Shown here in pieces: positions 55,460 through 63,659 of a stretch of DNA of 64,000 nt (position 1 is the stretch's first letter; the number at the start of each line of letters is the position of its first letter). The stretch is from positions 1 to 64,000 of the forward strand of contig CAYQLM010000001.1 of NCBI GenBank assembly GCA_964418365.1, written 5' to 3'. The translations under genes and the position numbers were made by a program. The notes under the pieces are model-generated. The model worked only from the letters and a program-made list of their open reading frames with translations. It was not told the DNA's origin and searched no databases. Source of the DNA: JBBDXS01 sp964418365. Lineage in GTDB: Bacteria > Chloroflexota > Dehalococcoidia > DSTF01 > RBG-16-68-14.

Positions 55460-57083
55460 CGGGACAACCCTCCTCGCCTTGGACACAAAACGCCCACACA
55501 GCCGCCGGATTCTGCGCAAGCTGGCGCGAGATATCCGGACCCGTGCTGCCTCCCGTGCCGAACCCCGAACCGATGTAGACGACGCCATCGACGATCGCCG
55601 CTGACGAGAACCCGAGGCCTTCCAGCTTGTACGCCGCGAGCATGTTGCCGCTGCCGGCGTCGTAGACGTGCAGTTGCGTGTCGATGCCGCCGGTGAAAAT
55701 TAGGCCCGGCGCTGCGCTCGAGGCGCCGTAGAACGGGACGCCCTTCGGCTGCGACCAGATCACGCTGCCGTCGTTGCCGTTGAGCGCCCACGCGGGGGCG
55801 CCGTCGCTGATCGCCGTCACCACGTAGATTGTGCTGCCGAGGACGGCGGCGGTGCCGGTCATCCCCGCGGCGTCGCCTCCGGAGACGAGGTGCTTCGTCC
55901 AGTACGGCTCGATCTTGTTCGTGAGCTTATTCGTGCCTTCGCGATCGAGCAGGTAGTACGTGCCGTCCTTGCCGCCCACGCCGACAACGTCGCGCGACGT
56001 TCCGCCGATCGTTGCGCTCAGCAAGTTCGGGCCGGCGCCGAAGTCGAGGTCGTCGTTGTCGACCTCACGCGGTCGCCACGTCCACGCGGGAGAGCCGTCG
56101 TAGTTCAGCGCAACGATGGCGTCGTCGTACTTCGGCATCGGCGGGAGCGGCTTCGGCGTCGACGGGTCGTTGTCGGTGTCACAGTTGCCGGTCGTGAAGT
56201 AGACGAGCTTGCGCTTCTCATCGACCGACACCGGCGACCAGACGTTGCCGCAGGCGGTCTCGGTCCGGTCGAAGCCACAGCCTGGGCGCGATGACAGGAA
56301 GCCATCGGGCAGGCCGAGCTGCTGTTCGGTATGGAAGCCGTCGAAGCGCCGGATGTTGTCGCCCGAATTGGGCGTGCAGGTCGCGCCCGCATCGATGTCG
56401 AAGTACCAGCGCAGGCGGCCGTCCTTTGCCGAGAGCGCGTAGAAGCCGCCCTTGCCCGGCGTCCGGTCGTTCGTGTCGGTGCCGAAGAGCACCAGGTCCT
56501 GGTCCGGCAGCACCGCGGCGGAAGAGAGGATCTCGTTGCGCTCCGTCTGCGCGTCGCACGTCGTGCAGCCCGTGCCGGCGTCGAACTCCCAGAGCTTTTC
56601 GCCCGTACCGGCGTCGAGCGCGTACATCGTCTCGCCGCCCGCCGCGAACACGGTCCATTTGCCGTGCAGCTTAACAATCGATGGTGTCGCGGCGATGACG
56701 CCGTAGGAGATGCCCGGCTGCGGCTTCACTGTGAAGCGCCAGATCTCCTTGCCGTCCGAGGCGCGGATCGCGTAGACGTTCCCGTCGTACGAGCCCGCGA
56801 CGACGATGCGCTCCTTGCCCTCGTTCGGCACGTCGACCGTCGCGACGACGGGTGAGGACGCGACGGGGCCGGCGGTGGGGAACTTCCACTTCACGACGAG
56901 GCTGGCGACGTTGTCCTTGGTGATCTTCGTTTCGCCAACATTGGCGCCGGTGCGGGCGAGGTTGGCGGAGAGGGTGGGCCATTCGCCGTCGGAGCTCGAG
57001 GCGGCCTTCTTGCCACCGCTGCACGCCAGCGCCGCTAGCGCGAGCACGCCAGTGAGCAGCACGAGGAGTCGACCAGCGCTCAT
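55446..57083 (-). CDS. PQQ-type beta-propeller lipoprotein
   Basis: A 545-residue exported lipoprotein with lipobox LAALAC (Cys21). It carries quinoprotein-like propeller blades: WPTLSANLARTGANVGETKI, VVAGSYDGNVYAIRASDGKEIWRFTVKP, YALDAGTGEKLWEFDAGTGC, FYALSAKDGRLRWYFDIDAG and FTGGIDTQLHVYDAGSG. The pattern resembles polyvinyl-alcohol or PQQ-dependent dehydrogenase propellers. A paired CTTC appears (TGCTTCDAQTE). The cofactor and substrate are unknown. It heads the two-gene lipoprotein unit on the minus strand. Confidence 0.84.
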   Translation of the reverse strand: MSAGRLLVLLTGVLALAALACSGGKKAASSSDGEWPTLSANLARTGANVGETKITKDNVASLVVKWKFPTAGPVASSPVVATVDVPNEGKERIVVAGSYDGNVYAIRASDGKEIWRFTVKPQPGISYGVIAATPSIVKLHGKWTVFAAGGETMYALDAGTGEKLWEFDAGTGCTTCDAQTERNEILSSAAVLPDQDLVLFGTDTNDRTPGKGGFYALSAKDGRLRWYFDIDAGATCTPNSGDNIRRFDGFHTEQQLGLPDGFLSSRPGCGFDRTETACGNVWSPVSVDEKRKLVYFTTGNCDTDNDPSTPKPLPPMPKYDDAIVALNYDGSPAWTWRPREVDNDDLDFGAGPNLLSATIGGTSRDVVGVGGKDGTYYLLDREGTNKLTNKIEPYWTKHLVSGGDAAGMTGTAAVLGSTIYVVTAISDGAPAWALNGNDGSVIWSQPKGVPFYGASSAAPGLIFTGGIDTQLHVYDAGSGNMLAAYKLEGLGFSSAAIVDGVVYIGSGFGTGGSTGPDISRQLAQNPAAVWAFCVQGEEGCPGGAQ

Positions 57084-57138
57084 GGGCTTAGCCTGTATCA
57101 GAGCGTGGCTCCGCTGTCAAGCGCTGGGACGCGACGGG

Positions 57139-57915
57139 CTACCAGGTGCCGCGCGGCGCGTCCGTTTCCTCGCCGTTGCCCGCGAGGTGCGCGTGCAGGA
57201 ACTCGCGCACCCGCTCCATCGCCTCGCGCGGCACGCCGGAGTGCGGCCCAGGGAAGTAGAACACGCGCTTCGGCCCGGCGAGCTTGTCGTACAGGCGGAA
57301 GGTCGACTCGCGCGAGAAGATCTCGTCGTCCGACTGGTTGATCATCAGCACCGGCCGGTCGATCGTCGCGGCTGCGTCCGCGAGCGGATTCGCGCCGTCG
57401 CCCAGGATGCCGCCGACCGCGAACACCGCGCAGCCGATGCGCGGCTCGCGCGCCACCGTCATGATGCCCAGCACGCAACCCATCGAGAAGCCCATGTAGG
57501 CGGCGCGATCGTTGCCTACGTTCGGCAGCTCCCCGCAAGCATCGAGCGTGCGCTGCCAGTCGGCCGCCATCCCTTCGTACGTCGCCGGCGAAACGAGAGC
57601 CTGGCGCGCCTCGAGACCGACGTTGCCGTTCGCCGACTGCCGCCGCTCGCCGTGCACCGGCCCGTCGATGATGGCGACGGCGAACGCCTCACGCCGCGCG
57701 AGCCAGCGCGCGATCTGCAGCATCTGCGCCTCGTCTTTCGATCCGCCGGCGCCGTGGCCGAGCAGCACGACAGGCCGCGAGCCTTCGGCGTCCTCCGGCG
57801 TGAGCACCAGCGCGGGCACGCGCCGGCCTTCGTGCCCGGAGACCCACAGATGTTGGGTGGTGACTCCCTTTTCGGTCTGCGGCGGGTCGAGATCGAGAAC
57901 TGCGGTAGTTGCCAC
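57139..57915 (-). CDS. Dienelactone-hydrolase-like alpha/beta hydrolase
   Basis: A 258-residue enzyme starting at GTG (Shine-Dalgarno AGGAGG 6 bases upstream). The oxyanion strand is VVLLGHGAGGSKDEAQM, the nucleophile elbow is YMGFSMGCVLG, the acid is INQSDDEIFS, and the histidine is FPGPHSGVPREAM. It is likely a cytoplasmic esterase or lactonase of the dienelactone hydrolase/OsmC-linked type; the substrate is unknown. It stands 55 bases after the amidase gene start of the next unit. Confidence 0.88.
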   Translation of the reverse strand: MATTAVLDLDPPQTEKGVTTQHLWVSGHEGRRVPALVLTPEDAEGSRPVVLLGHGAGGSKDEAQMLQIARWLARREAFAVAIIDGPVHGERRQSANGNVGLEARQALVSPATYEGMAADWQRTLDACGELPNVGNDRAAYMGFSMGCVLGIMTVAREPRIGCAVFAVGGILGDGANPLADAAATIDRPVLMINQSDDEIFSRESTFRLYDKLAGPKRVFYFPGPHSGVPREAMERVREFLHAHLAGNGEETDAPRGTW

Positions 57916-57974
57916 GATGGACCTCCTTCTGCGAAGAGCACTCCAATAGTGCGTCCGGCTCGGCCGGTTGTCAA

Positions 57975-58871
57975 CTACTGTCCGGGCTGCATCCTCAGCC
58001 ACGCAAAGTACCGGTCGATGCCATCCTTGTAGCCCTGCGCGATCGCCTGGCGGGTCTCGTCGCGCTGGAGGACGGCGGCCTCCGTATCGTTCGAGACGAA
58101 GAGCGCCTCTCCGATCATGCCCGGCATGTTTGTCGGCCGAAAGCCGGGCACATCGCCCAGGAGGAACGTGTGGCCCTCGCCCGTGAGCGCTGCCGCCGCC
58201 GTCGCGCTGTCGCTCAGCACGCCACGTGGCGGCGACTCGTAGCCGCCGTCGCGCAGCCGCGCGATGATCTCGTTGTAGATGTCCGTCGCCAGGACACCGC
58301 TCGCCGCTCCGAAGGAGCGATCGGGATTGTAGTAGACCGACGTCCCGGCCTGGCGCGCGTCGTTCGAGCCGTTGTGGTGGATCGCGAGGATGATGTCGGC
58401 GCCCGCTGCGTTCGCCTTGTCCGCGCGCGCCTGCGATTCGTTGCGCGTCGTGGCGGCGAAGTCGCCGGGGACGGCCGGCGTGAGGCCGTAGTCGTCGTCG
58501 CGGATCATCACCGTCCGGTAGCCGCCGGCGCGCAGGAGCAGATCGAGGCGTCGCGCGACGTCTAGATTGAGGTCCTTTTCGACGAGATCGACCTCACCCT
58601 GGGCGTTCTTGTGCACAGCGCCGACGTTGTCGGGGCCGCCGTGCCCGGCGCTGATCGCGACGGTGTAGGTGCGCGGCTGCGGCGTCTCCGCCGTGGCGAC
58701 GGGCGTCACCGCGGCTGCTGGGGGCGGAGTTCTCGACGCTGCCGTCCCCGTCGGGAGCGCCGTTCGCGGAGTCGGAAGGGATGATGTGTCGCGCGTGCTG
58801 CATCCGGCGCCCAGTAGGAACAGGGTGACGCTCGATAGAGCAACGAGGCGTGGGAGCGATAAGAGGCGCAT
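57975..58871 (-). CDS. N-acetylmuramoyl-L-alanine amidase, Amidase_3, lipoprotein
   Basis: A 298-residue exported zinc amidase that cuts the MurNAc-L-Ala bond of peptidoglycan. The signal peptide ends at a lipobox-like LGAGC, followed by a Pro/Thr/Ala linker to about residue 66. Amidase_3 core: AISAGHGGPDNVGAV (His), LVEKDLNLDVARRLDLLLRAGG (Glu), ILAIHHNGSNDARQAGTSVYY (His) and MIGEALFVSN (catalytic Glu). The ATG at 58871 is chosen over a GTG at 58907. It faces away from the GDPD-like gene, with only about 50 bases between the two starts. Confidence 0.92.
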   Translation of the reverse strand: MRLLSLPRLVALSSVTLFLLGAGCSTRDTSSLPTPRTALPTGTAASRTPPPAAAVTPVATAETPQPRTYTVAISAGHGGPDNVGAVHKNAQGEVDLVEKDLNLDVARRLDLLLRAGGYRTVMIRDDDYGLTPAVPGDFAATTRNESQARADKANAAGADIILAIHHNGSNDARQAGTSVYYNPDRSFGAASGVLATDIYNEIIARLRDGGYESPPRGVLSDSATAAAALTGEGHTFLLGDVPGFRPTNMPGMIGEALFVSNDTEAAVLQRDETRQAIAQGYKDGIDRYFAWLRMQPGQ

Positions 58872-58923
58872 CGACTCTGGTGACGAGAGGTCGGTGAATC
58901 GTACCACGTGCTACCCTGCCCGC

Positions 58924-59811
58924 ATGCTCGCAACAACCGCCGTAATCGCCGGCCGCGAGGTCTCCTTCACCTGCCACAGCGCCTTGCTCGCCGGCATCGG
59001 GCTGCCGAACTCCTTAGCGGCGATGAGCGAGTGCCTTGACGCCGGCGCGGCCCGCATCGAGATCGATGTGCATTCGATCGCCGACGGCGAGTACCTCGTC
59101 TGCCACGCGAACCGGTTGGAGGAAGTATCGACGTCGGCCGGCGCGGTCGGGCGGCTGACGCTGGCCGAGGCGCTCGAGCTGCGCGACAAGCGCGATCCCT
59201 CGTCCCGGCTGCGGCTGCTGAGCGAGGTCGTCGAGCTGGTGCGCGGCCATAGCTCTGAGCTGCAGCTCGACCTCAAGGACTGGCGACCTCTCACCCCCGA
59301 GCGCGCCAGTGCCCTCGGCGAGCTGGTTCGGCCGCTCGAAGGGCGCGTGATCGTCTCGTCAGGCCAGGACTGGAACCTGCGCGCCCTCGCCCGCGCGGTC
59401 CCCAACCTCCGCCTCGGATTTGACCCCGACCGCTACATTTGCGCAGGCGCGCGCGATGACGCCCCAGTGCCCGGGCGGCTGGGAGCGTATGGTTACAGGG
59501 ACGATCACCCGCTCGCGCTCGGCCGCGCGCAAACGGCCGCAGACTACCTGCGCGACCGCTTCGAGATCCTGCTGGCGCAGTGCCCGGCCGCGGTCGAGCT
59601 CTTCATCGAGTATGGACTGCTGTTACAGGCGCAAGATGATGGCGTACTGCTGGCGGAGCGGCTGCACGAACGCGGCATCGCCGTCAGCGCGTGGACGCTG
59701 GACCTCGATGGCCCTGAGTCGCTCGCGGCGCTCGAGCGGCTCGCCTCGGCCGGCGTCGATCGCGTGACCACGAACACGACGCGGCAGTTCATCGAGGCGA
59801 TGGCGCGCTAG
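58924..59811 (+). CDS. Glycerophosphodiester phosphodiesterase-like protein
   Basis: A 295-residue TIM-barrel-like protein. The GDPD pattern is present but altered: FTCHSALLAGIGLPNSLAAMSECLDAGAARIEIDVHSIADGEYLVCHAN. The Glu-Asp pair (EIDVH) and the last His (CHAN) are kept, while the usual HRG is HSA. LQLDLKDW and the C-terminal VSAWTLDLD, GVDRVTTNTT also fit. It may hydrolyse a phosphodiester with modified metal binding, or be a non-catalytic relative. It converges with the metallopeptidase gene; their stops overlap. Confidence 0.75.
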   Translation: MLATTAVIAGREVSFTCHSALLAGIGLPNSLAAMSECLDAGAARIEIDVHSIADGEYLVCHANRLEEVSTSAGAVGRLTLAEALELRDKRDPSSRLRLLSEVVELVRGHSSELQLDLKDWRPLTPERASALGELVRPLEGRVIVSSGQDWNLRALARAVPNLRLGFDPDRYICAGARDDAPVPGRLGAYGYRDDHPLALGRAQTAADYLRDRFEILLAQCPAAVELFIEYGLLLQAQDDGVLLAERLHERGIAVSAWTLDLDGPESLAALERLASAGVDRVTTNTTRQFIEAMAR

Positions 59812-60545
59812 TACAGCCGGTACCGCCAGCCATCGCGGCGGAGCATCGCCTCACGTTCCTCAAAGTCAGGCATGGCGCTAGCGACCAATCGCCAGAACCG
59901 CCGTCCGTGTCCGCGCTGTCGCAGGTGGCACAGCTCATGGACGACCAGGTAGTCGAGCACTGCCATGGGCGCCAGCATCAGGCGCCAGTTGAAGTACAAC
60001 GTGCCGTGCTTGCCGCAGCTCCCCCAGCGCGTCTTCTGATCTCGTACCACCAGGCCTGTTGGGGTGACGCCGGCGAGCGGCGCGAAGTGGCGGACGCGCT
60101 CCGAAAGCACCTCCTGCGCCCGGTCCTTGTACCAGCGCTCGATGACGGCGATCGCTGCGGCACGGCGTCCGCTGGCGCTCGCGGTTTGAGGCAATTCGAC
60201 GCGGAGGCGGTCGCCGGCTCGCTCGACGTGGGAACGGGTTCCGTCCTGCGCCTCCAGTACGATCAACTCCAACGTGCCGCCCAAGTAGGGTAGTGACTCG
60301 CCGCTGACGAAGCGCCGCTGGTGATGCAGTGTGCGTGTGTGCGCCTCCTTGAGCGCCCGCCGGATCCAGCGCTCTTTTCTGCGCACGAAGGCGTCGATTT
60401 CGTGCTGTGTTGCCCGAGCCGGCGCGGCGACGACGAGCCCCAGGGTGGCGTGAATCGACAGCTCGATCGTTCTGCGGCGCCGGGAGCTGCGCCGCAGCGT
60501 GTAAGACGGAGGTGGATCAGACTCGTAGAGCTGTGTGTCGTTCAC
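59808..60545 (-). CDS. YgjP-type metal-dependent hydrolase (DUF45)
   Basis: A 245-residue SprT/YgjP-like zinc metalloprotein. The catalytic motif is VVHELCHLRQRGHGRRFW near residues 198-215, with HExxH plus a third histidine. KTRWGSCGKHGTLYFNWRLMLAP before it is the DUF45 signature. The N-terminal half has RRRRTIELSIHATLGLVVAAPARATQHEIDAFVRRKERWI. The family has been suggested to include nucleotide pyrophosphatase or peptidase activities; the true substrate here is unknown. Confidence 0.9.
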   Translation of the reverse strand: MNDTQLYESDPPPSYTLRRSSRRRRTIELSIHATLGLVVAAPARATQHEIDAFVRRKERWIRRALKEAHTRTLHHQRRFVSGESLPYLGGTLELIVLEAQDGTRSHVERAGDRLRVELPQTASASGRRAAAIAVIERWYKDRAQEVLSERVRHFAPLAGVTPTGLVVRDQKTRWGSCGKHGTLYFNWRLMLAPMAVLDYLVVHELCHLRQRGHGRRFWRLVASAMPDFEEREAMLRRDGWRYRLY

Positions 60546-60616
60546 AGAAGGGAGCTGGCGCCGGCTACGCGTAGCTGATCGTCGATCTGCGGGGCGCGGC
60601 GGCTCGCTCGAGGGCG

Positions 60617-62953
60617 TCAGTTGCAGTTCTGGTGGTACAGCCGCGCGATCAAGAGGATGTCGTCGGTGCTCATCTTGCCGTTCGGCGGGCCTAGGTTCCA
60701 GTAGTTCGGCCCGACGAGTGTCCGGTCGTAGTCAGGTGAGTAGTCCGGCGAGCTCGACGTCTGGCCATACTGCCGAGCGACGAGGAGGACGTCAGCCATC
60801 GTGTGCTGCCCATCGTGGTTCGGGTCGAAGAAGTCCCACTGGTTCACCGGGTCCCGGCGTCCGCCGAACCACTCATTGGGCCCGAGCTCCCGCGTATCGC
60901 CGCAGGCATCGTGGTCTGTATCAGCGCCCGAGCCCTGGTCGAGGTTGGTGGGTGAGGCGCAGTGAATGTGCACCGAGTCCGCGACCTGCGTACCGCCCTT
61001 CGTGTAGGAGTTCAGCCAGATGCGGTTGCCGTAGATCGATGGGCGGTTGAAGAAGCTCACGGTCGCGCCGGCGCCGCCGACGATGTCGATCTGGCCAGCG
61101 GTCGTCCCCGCGCCACAGGAGAAGTGGATGTTGGCCAGGATTCCGCGGTAGCTCTCCAGCGTGCCTTTGCATACCAGGACGTACTGTCCGGGTTGGCCGT
61201 TCGCCGGCTGCGTAAGCGTATCTGAACCGTAGTTGGGGCAACCGGGCCAGCGGTTCTCCGTGATCCCCTGCTGGTCCCAGAGCGTGAGGTTGCCGGTGTA
61301 GCGGATGACGATCTGGTAGCCGCTGAAACCTCTGGGGGGCGGCGAGCTCTTTACATCGACGCTGAAGAACGAGCTCGGCAGCAACGAACATGTTCGGCCC
61401 ACAACTCCCGGCCCGCACACGAGCGGCGACTTGCTCCAGTTCGGGTAGACCAGCTCTTGCATCGCTGGTCCAGGCACGTCCGTCGGAGACGGCGTAAAGG
61501 TCGGCGTGCTCGTGCGGGTGGCCGTCCGCGTCGGCGTGTTGGTCTTCGTCGGCACCAGCGTTGCGACTACCACCGTGCTTGTCGGTGTGCTCGTGCGCGT
61601 CGGGCTAAAGGTCGGCGAAGGCGTAGCCGTCGCCGTATTGGTCGGCGTAAAGGTGTCGGTCGGTGTATTGGTCGACGTTGGCGTGTCGGTCGGCGTGAAG
61701 GTGTCCGTCGGCGTCGGCGTCTTGGTCGCCGTGCCCGTTGCTGTTGGCGTAAAGGTGTTCGTCGGCGTTGCGGTGTCGGTCGGAGTATCGGTCACCGTGG
61801 GCGTGTCGGTGACCGTTGGCGTGTTGGTCGGCGTGAACGTCGGCGAAGGGGTGATGGTATTGGTCGGCGTGAAGGTATCCGTCGGCGTCGGCGTGATCGT
61901 CGGCGTATCCGTCGCCGTAGGAGTGTCTGTCGGCGTCGGCGAATGAAGGAACGTGGGGGTCACCGTCGGCGTGCTGGTCGGCGTGCTGGTGGCCGTTGGC
62001 GTGAACGTGTTGGTTGCCGTTGGTGTCGCTGTGTCGGTTGCGGTCGCCGTGTTCGTAGGCGTGCTGGTAGCCGTATTCGTCGCCGTATTCGTCAGTGTGT
62101 TGGTGGGCGTATTCGTTGCGGTGTTCGTTGCCGTACTGGTGGGTGTCGGGGTTCGGGTGGCCGTATTGGTCGGGGTCGATGTGATGGTAGGCGTCCGGGT
62201 GGCTGTTGGCGTCAAGGTGCGCGTCGGCGTCAAGGTAATCGTTGGCGTCCGAGTGGCTGTTGGCGTCAAGGTCCGCGTCGGTGTCCGCGTTGGAGTCAGC
62301 GTGGGGCCCCCCGGCGTGATCGTACGGGTTGGCGTCGACGTGATCGTCGGAGTCGGCAACACCTGGCAGTTAATCGTCAGCGACTCGTCCGCCGCCTCCG
62401 AGTGCGGCGCTAAGCTTGCATCGACAAGGTCAGTACTGCCGTCCCCGTGTACAAGGGTGAGGATCCCCTGTCCGACGCTGTCGCAATGGAAGTCCAGATG
62501 CATGAGCTGGCCGACGTAGAAGGAGGTGCCGAAGGACGCGCAGGCGGTCTTCGCGTCGCCGGCGCCAAAGCCGCCTTCACCGGTCGGGAATGTGCAATCC
62601 GGCCAGTTGCCCGCCCCCTGCTGTGACAGGGAGCCGGCGGCGTAGCTGATCGCGCCGGAGTACATAATCTCCACGTCATAGCCGGCGTATCCGCCGGCCG
62701 TGAGCGCGGCTCCAAGGGCCTTGACGTTGAAGCCCACCGTGAAATTGGCACCACTGCCCGCGATGCACGTGGTTGGCCCCGAGCTGCTGTCGCACGTGCC
62801 CGTTGAGATCGAGAGGTCGAGCCCTGGTTCGACGACGGCGTGGGCGTTGCCCAAATGACTTGCCAGGAGCCAGCTAACGGTGCCTAGCGTAGCTACGACG
62901 AGGACGAGGGCAACAGCGAAGCGTGGGGAGTACCAGATGCGCAAATTCGCCAT
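60617..62953 (-). CDS. Secreted TPT-linker protein with two cohesin-like modules and dockerin-like end
   Basis: A 778-residue exported protein. A signal/anchor segment (RFAVALVLVVATLGTVSWLLA) precedes a first module (about 42-195) with FTVGFNVKALG, GYAGYDVEIMYSGAISY and AADESLTINC, which looks like a cohesin beta-sandwich. A Thr-Pro linker of about 290 residues follows. A second similar module lies at about 490-670 (FSVDVKSSPPPRGFSGYQIVIRYTGNL, ILANIHFSC). The C-terminus has calcium-loop segments DFFDPNHDGQHTMADVLLVARQYG and NGKMSTDDILLIARLYH, resembling a dockerin pair. Cohesin is an inference from strand pattern and the dockerin company. Confidence 0.78.
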   Translation of the reverse strand: MANLRIWYSPRFAVALVLVVATLGTVSWLLASHLGNAHAVVEPGLDLSISTGTCDSSSGPTTCIAGSGANFTVGFNVKALGAALTAGGYAGYDVEIMYSGAISYAAGSLSQQGAGNWPDCTFPTGEGGFGAGDAKTACASFGTSFYVGQLMHLDFHCDSVGQGILTLVHGDGSTDLVDASLAPHSEAADESLTINCQVLPTPTITSTPTRTITPGGPTLTPTRTPTRTLTPTATRTPTITLTPTRTLTPTATRTPTITSTPTNTATRTPTPTSTATNTATNTPTNTLTNTATNTATSTPTNTATATDTATPTATNTFTPTATSTPTSTPTVTPTFLHSPTPTDTPTATDTPTITPTPTDTFTPTNTITPSPTFTPTNTPTVTDTPTVTDTPTDTATPTNTFTPTATGTATKTPTPTDTFTPTDTPTSTNTPTDTFTPTNTATATPSPTFSPTRTSTPTSTVVVATLVPTKTNTPTRTATRTSTPTFTPSPTDVPGPAMQELVYPNWSKSPLVCGPGVVGRTCSLLPSSFFSVDVKSSPPPRGFSGYQIVIRYTGNLTLWDQQGITENRWPGCPNYGSDTLTQPANGQPGQYVLVCKGTLESYRGILANIHFSCGAGTTAGQIDIVGGAGATVSFFNRPSIYGNRIWLNSYTKGGTQVADSVHIHCASPTNLDQGSGADTDHDACGDTRELGPNEWFGGRRDPVNQWDFFDPNHDGQHTMADVLLVARQYGQTSSSPDYSPDYDRTLVGPNYWNLGPPNGKMSTDDILLIARLYHQNCN
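61490..62350. repeat. Low-complexity tandem repeats encoding the Thr-Pro linker
   Basis: About 860 bases of GTNGGNGTG-type trinucleotide-rich repeats with an underlying 24-base period encode TPTxTxTP units on the minus strand. Reading the other strand gives Val/Gly- or Arg-rich open frames that are shadows. Copy number here is probably unstable. Confidence 0.85.
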
Positions 62954-63659
62954 CCTAGGAAGCTAGCAGCTCGCTTTCGATCTCTTGCGGGCAGTATGGT
63001 CTGCCTGCAACAGGCGTCGCACAACGATAAAACCAGCGGCCTTGCAGGTTTGTTTCAACGGGCAGTGGCTGGCTGCGGCCTGCGGGGAGGGAGTGCGCCA
63101 GAAGGTGAGGATCGCCGTTCATGCTCCGCATTAAGCGTGACCTTCAGCGCGGGGTGGGGCCGAAGGAATGACTCCCCCGTGAGCTCGCAGGAGTATAGCA
63201 GGAAGCGGGCGGCCGTGACCAGTCTCGCGGGTCTCAGTTGACATAAGAACCCAGCTCGGCGGTGGCCCGCCCTGTGCCGACGGCCTGGCAGCGGCGGGGT
63301 CAACCCGGTAGGCGCGGCGCTCATCCTCCGGATGGAGGCCGGGCTCCTCCCACTGGGCTCGCTCAACTGTATGTGGAGGGAACAGGCACAAAGACTCAGG
63401 GGGCATGGCACAGAGGCTATGCTCGCCCCTCTGGCGTTCAGCCAGATTCGCGGCGGATGCCGCCCTGGGCATCGGGGCCCGTTTGGGATATACTGGGCCA
63501 ACATCATATTCCTCATCCTCGGCCCACCGCACCCATCCCTCCTCTGCACTGGATCGTGCCGGCGCGGGACACGTCGCAGGGCAGCGCTCGTGCCACAACG
63601 TGGCGTTCCCACATTCAGGGCCGGGCCAACCAGTAGGAAAGCTGAAAGGAACCGGCCAA
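62954..63659. other. 706-base gene-free stretch before the helicase
   Basis: No supported gene on either strand; open frames here have no family features. Possible control signals are a minus-strand TATACT (63195-63190) before the TPT protein gene, a plus TTGACA at 63238-63243 without a good -10, and a plus TATACT at 63489-63494. A long leader is common for cold-shock helicases, but no known RNA class was matched. Confidence 0.5.

Noticed and set aside
61457..62519. Long plus-strand open frames rich in Arg or Val/Gly inside the TPT region
   Set aside because: They are the antisense of the Thr-Pro repeats; no start signal, no family, and the repeat period explains the open frames.
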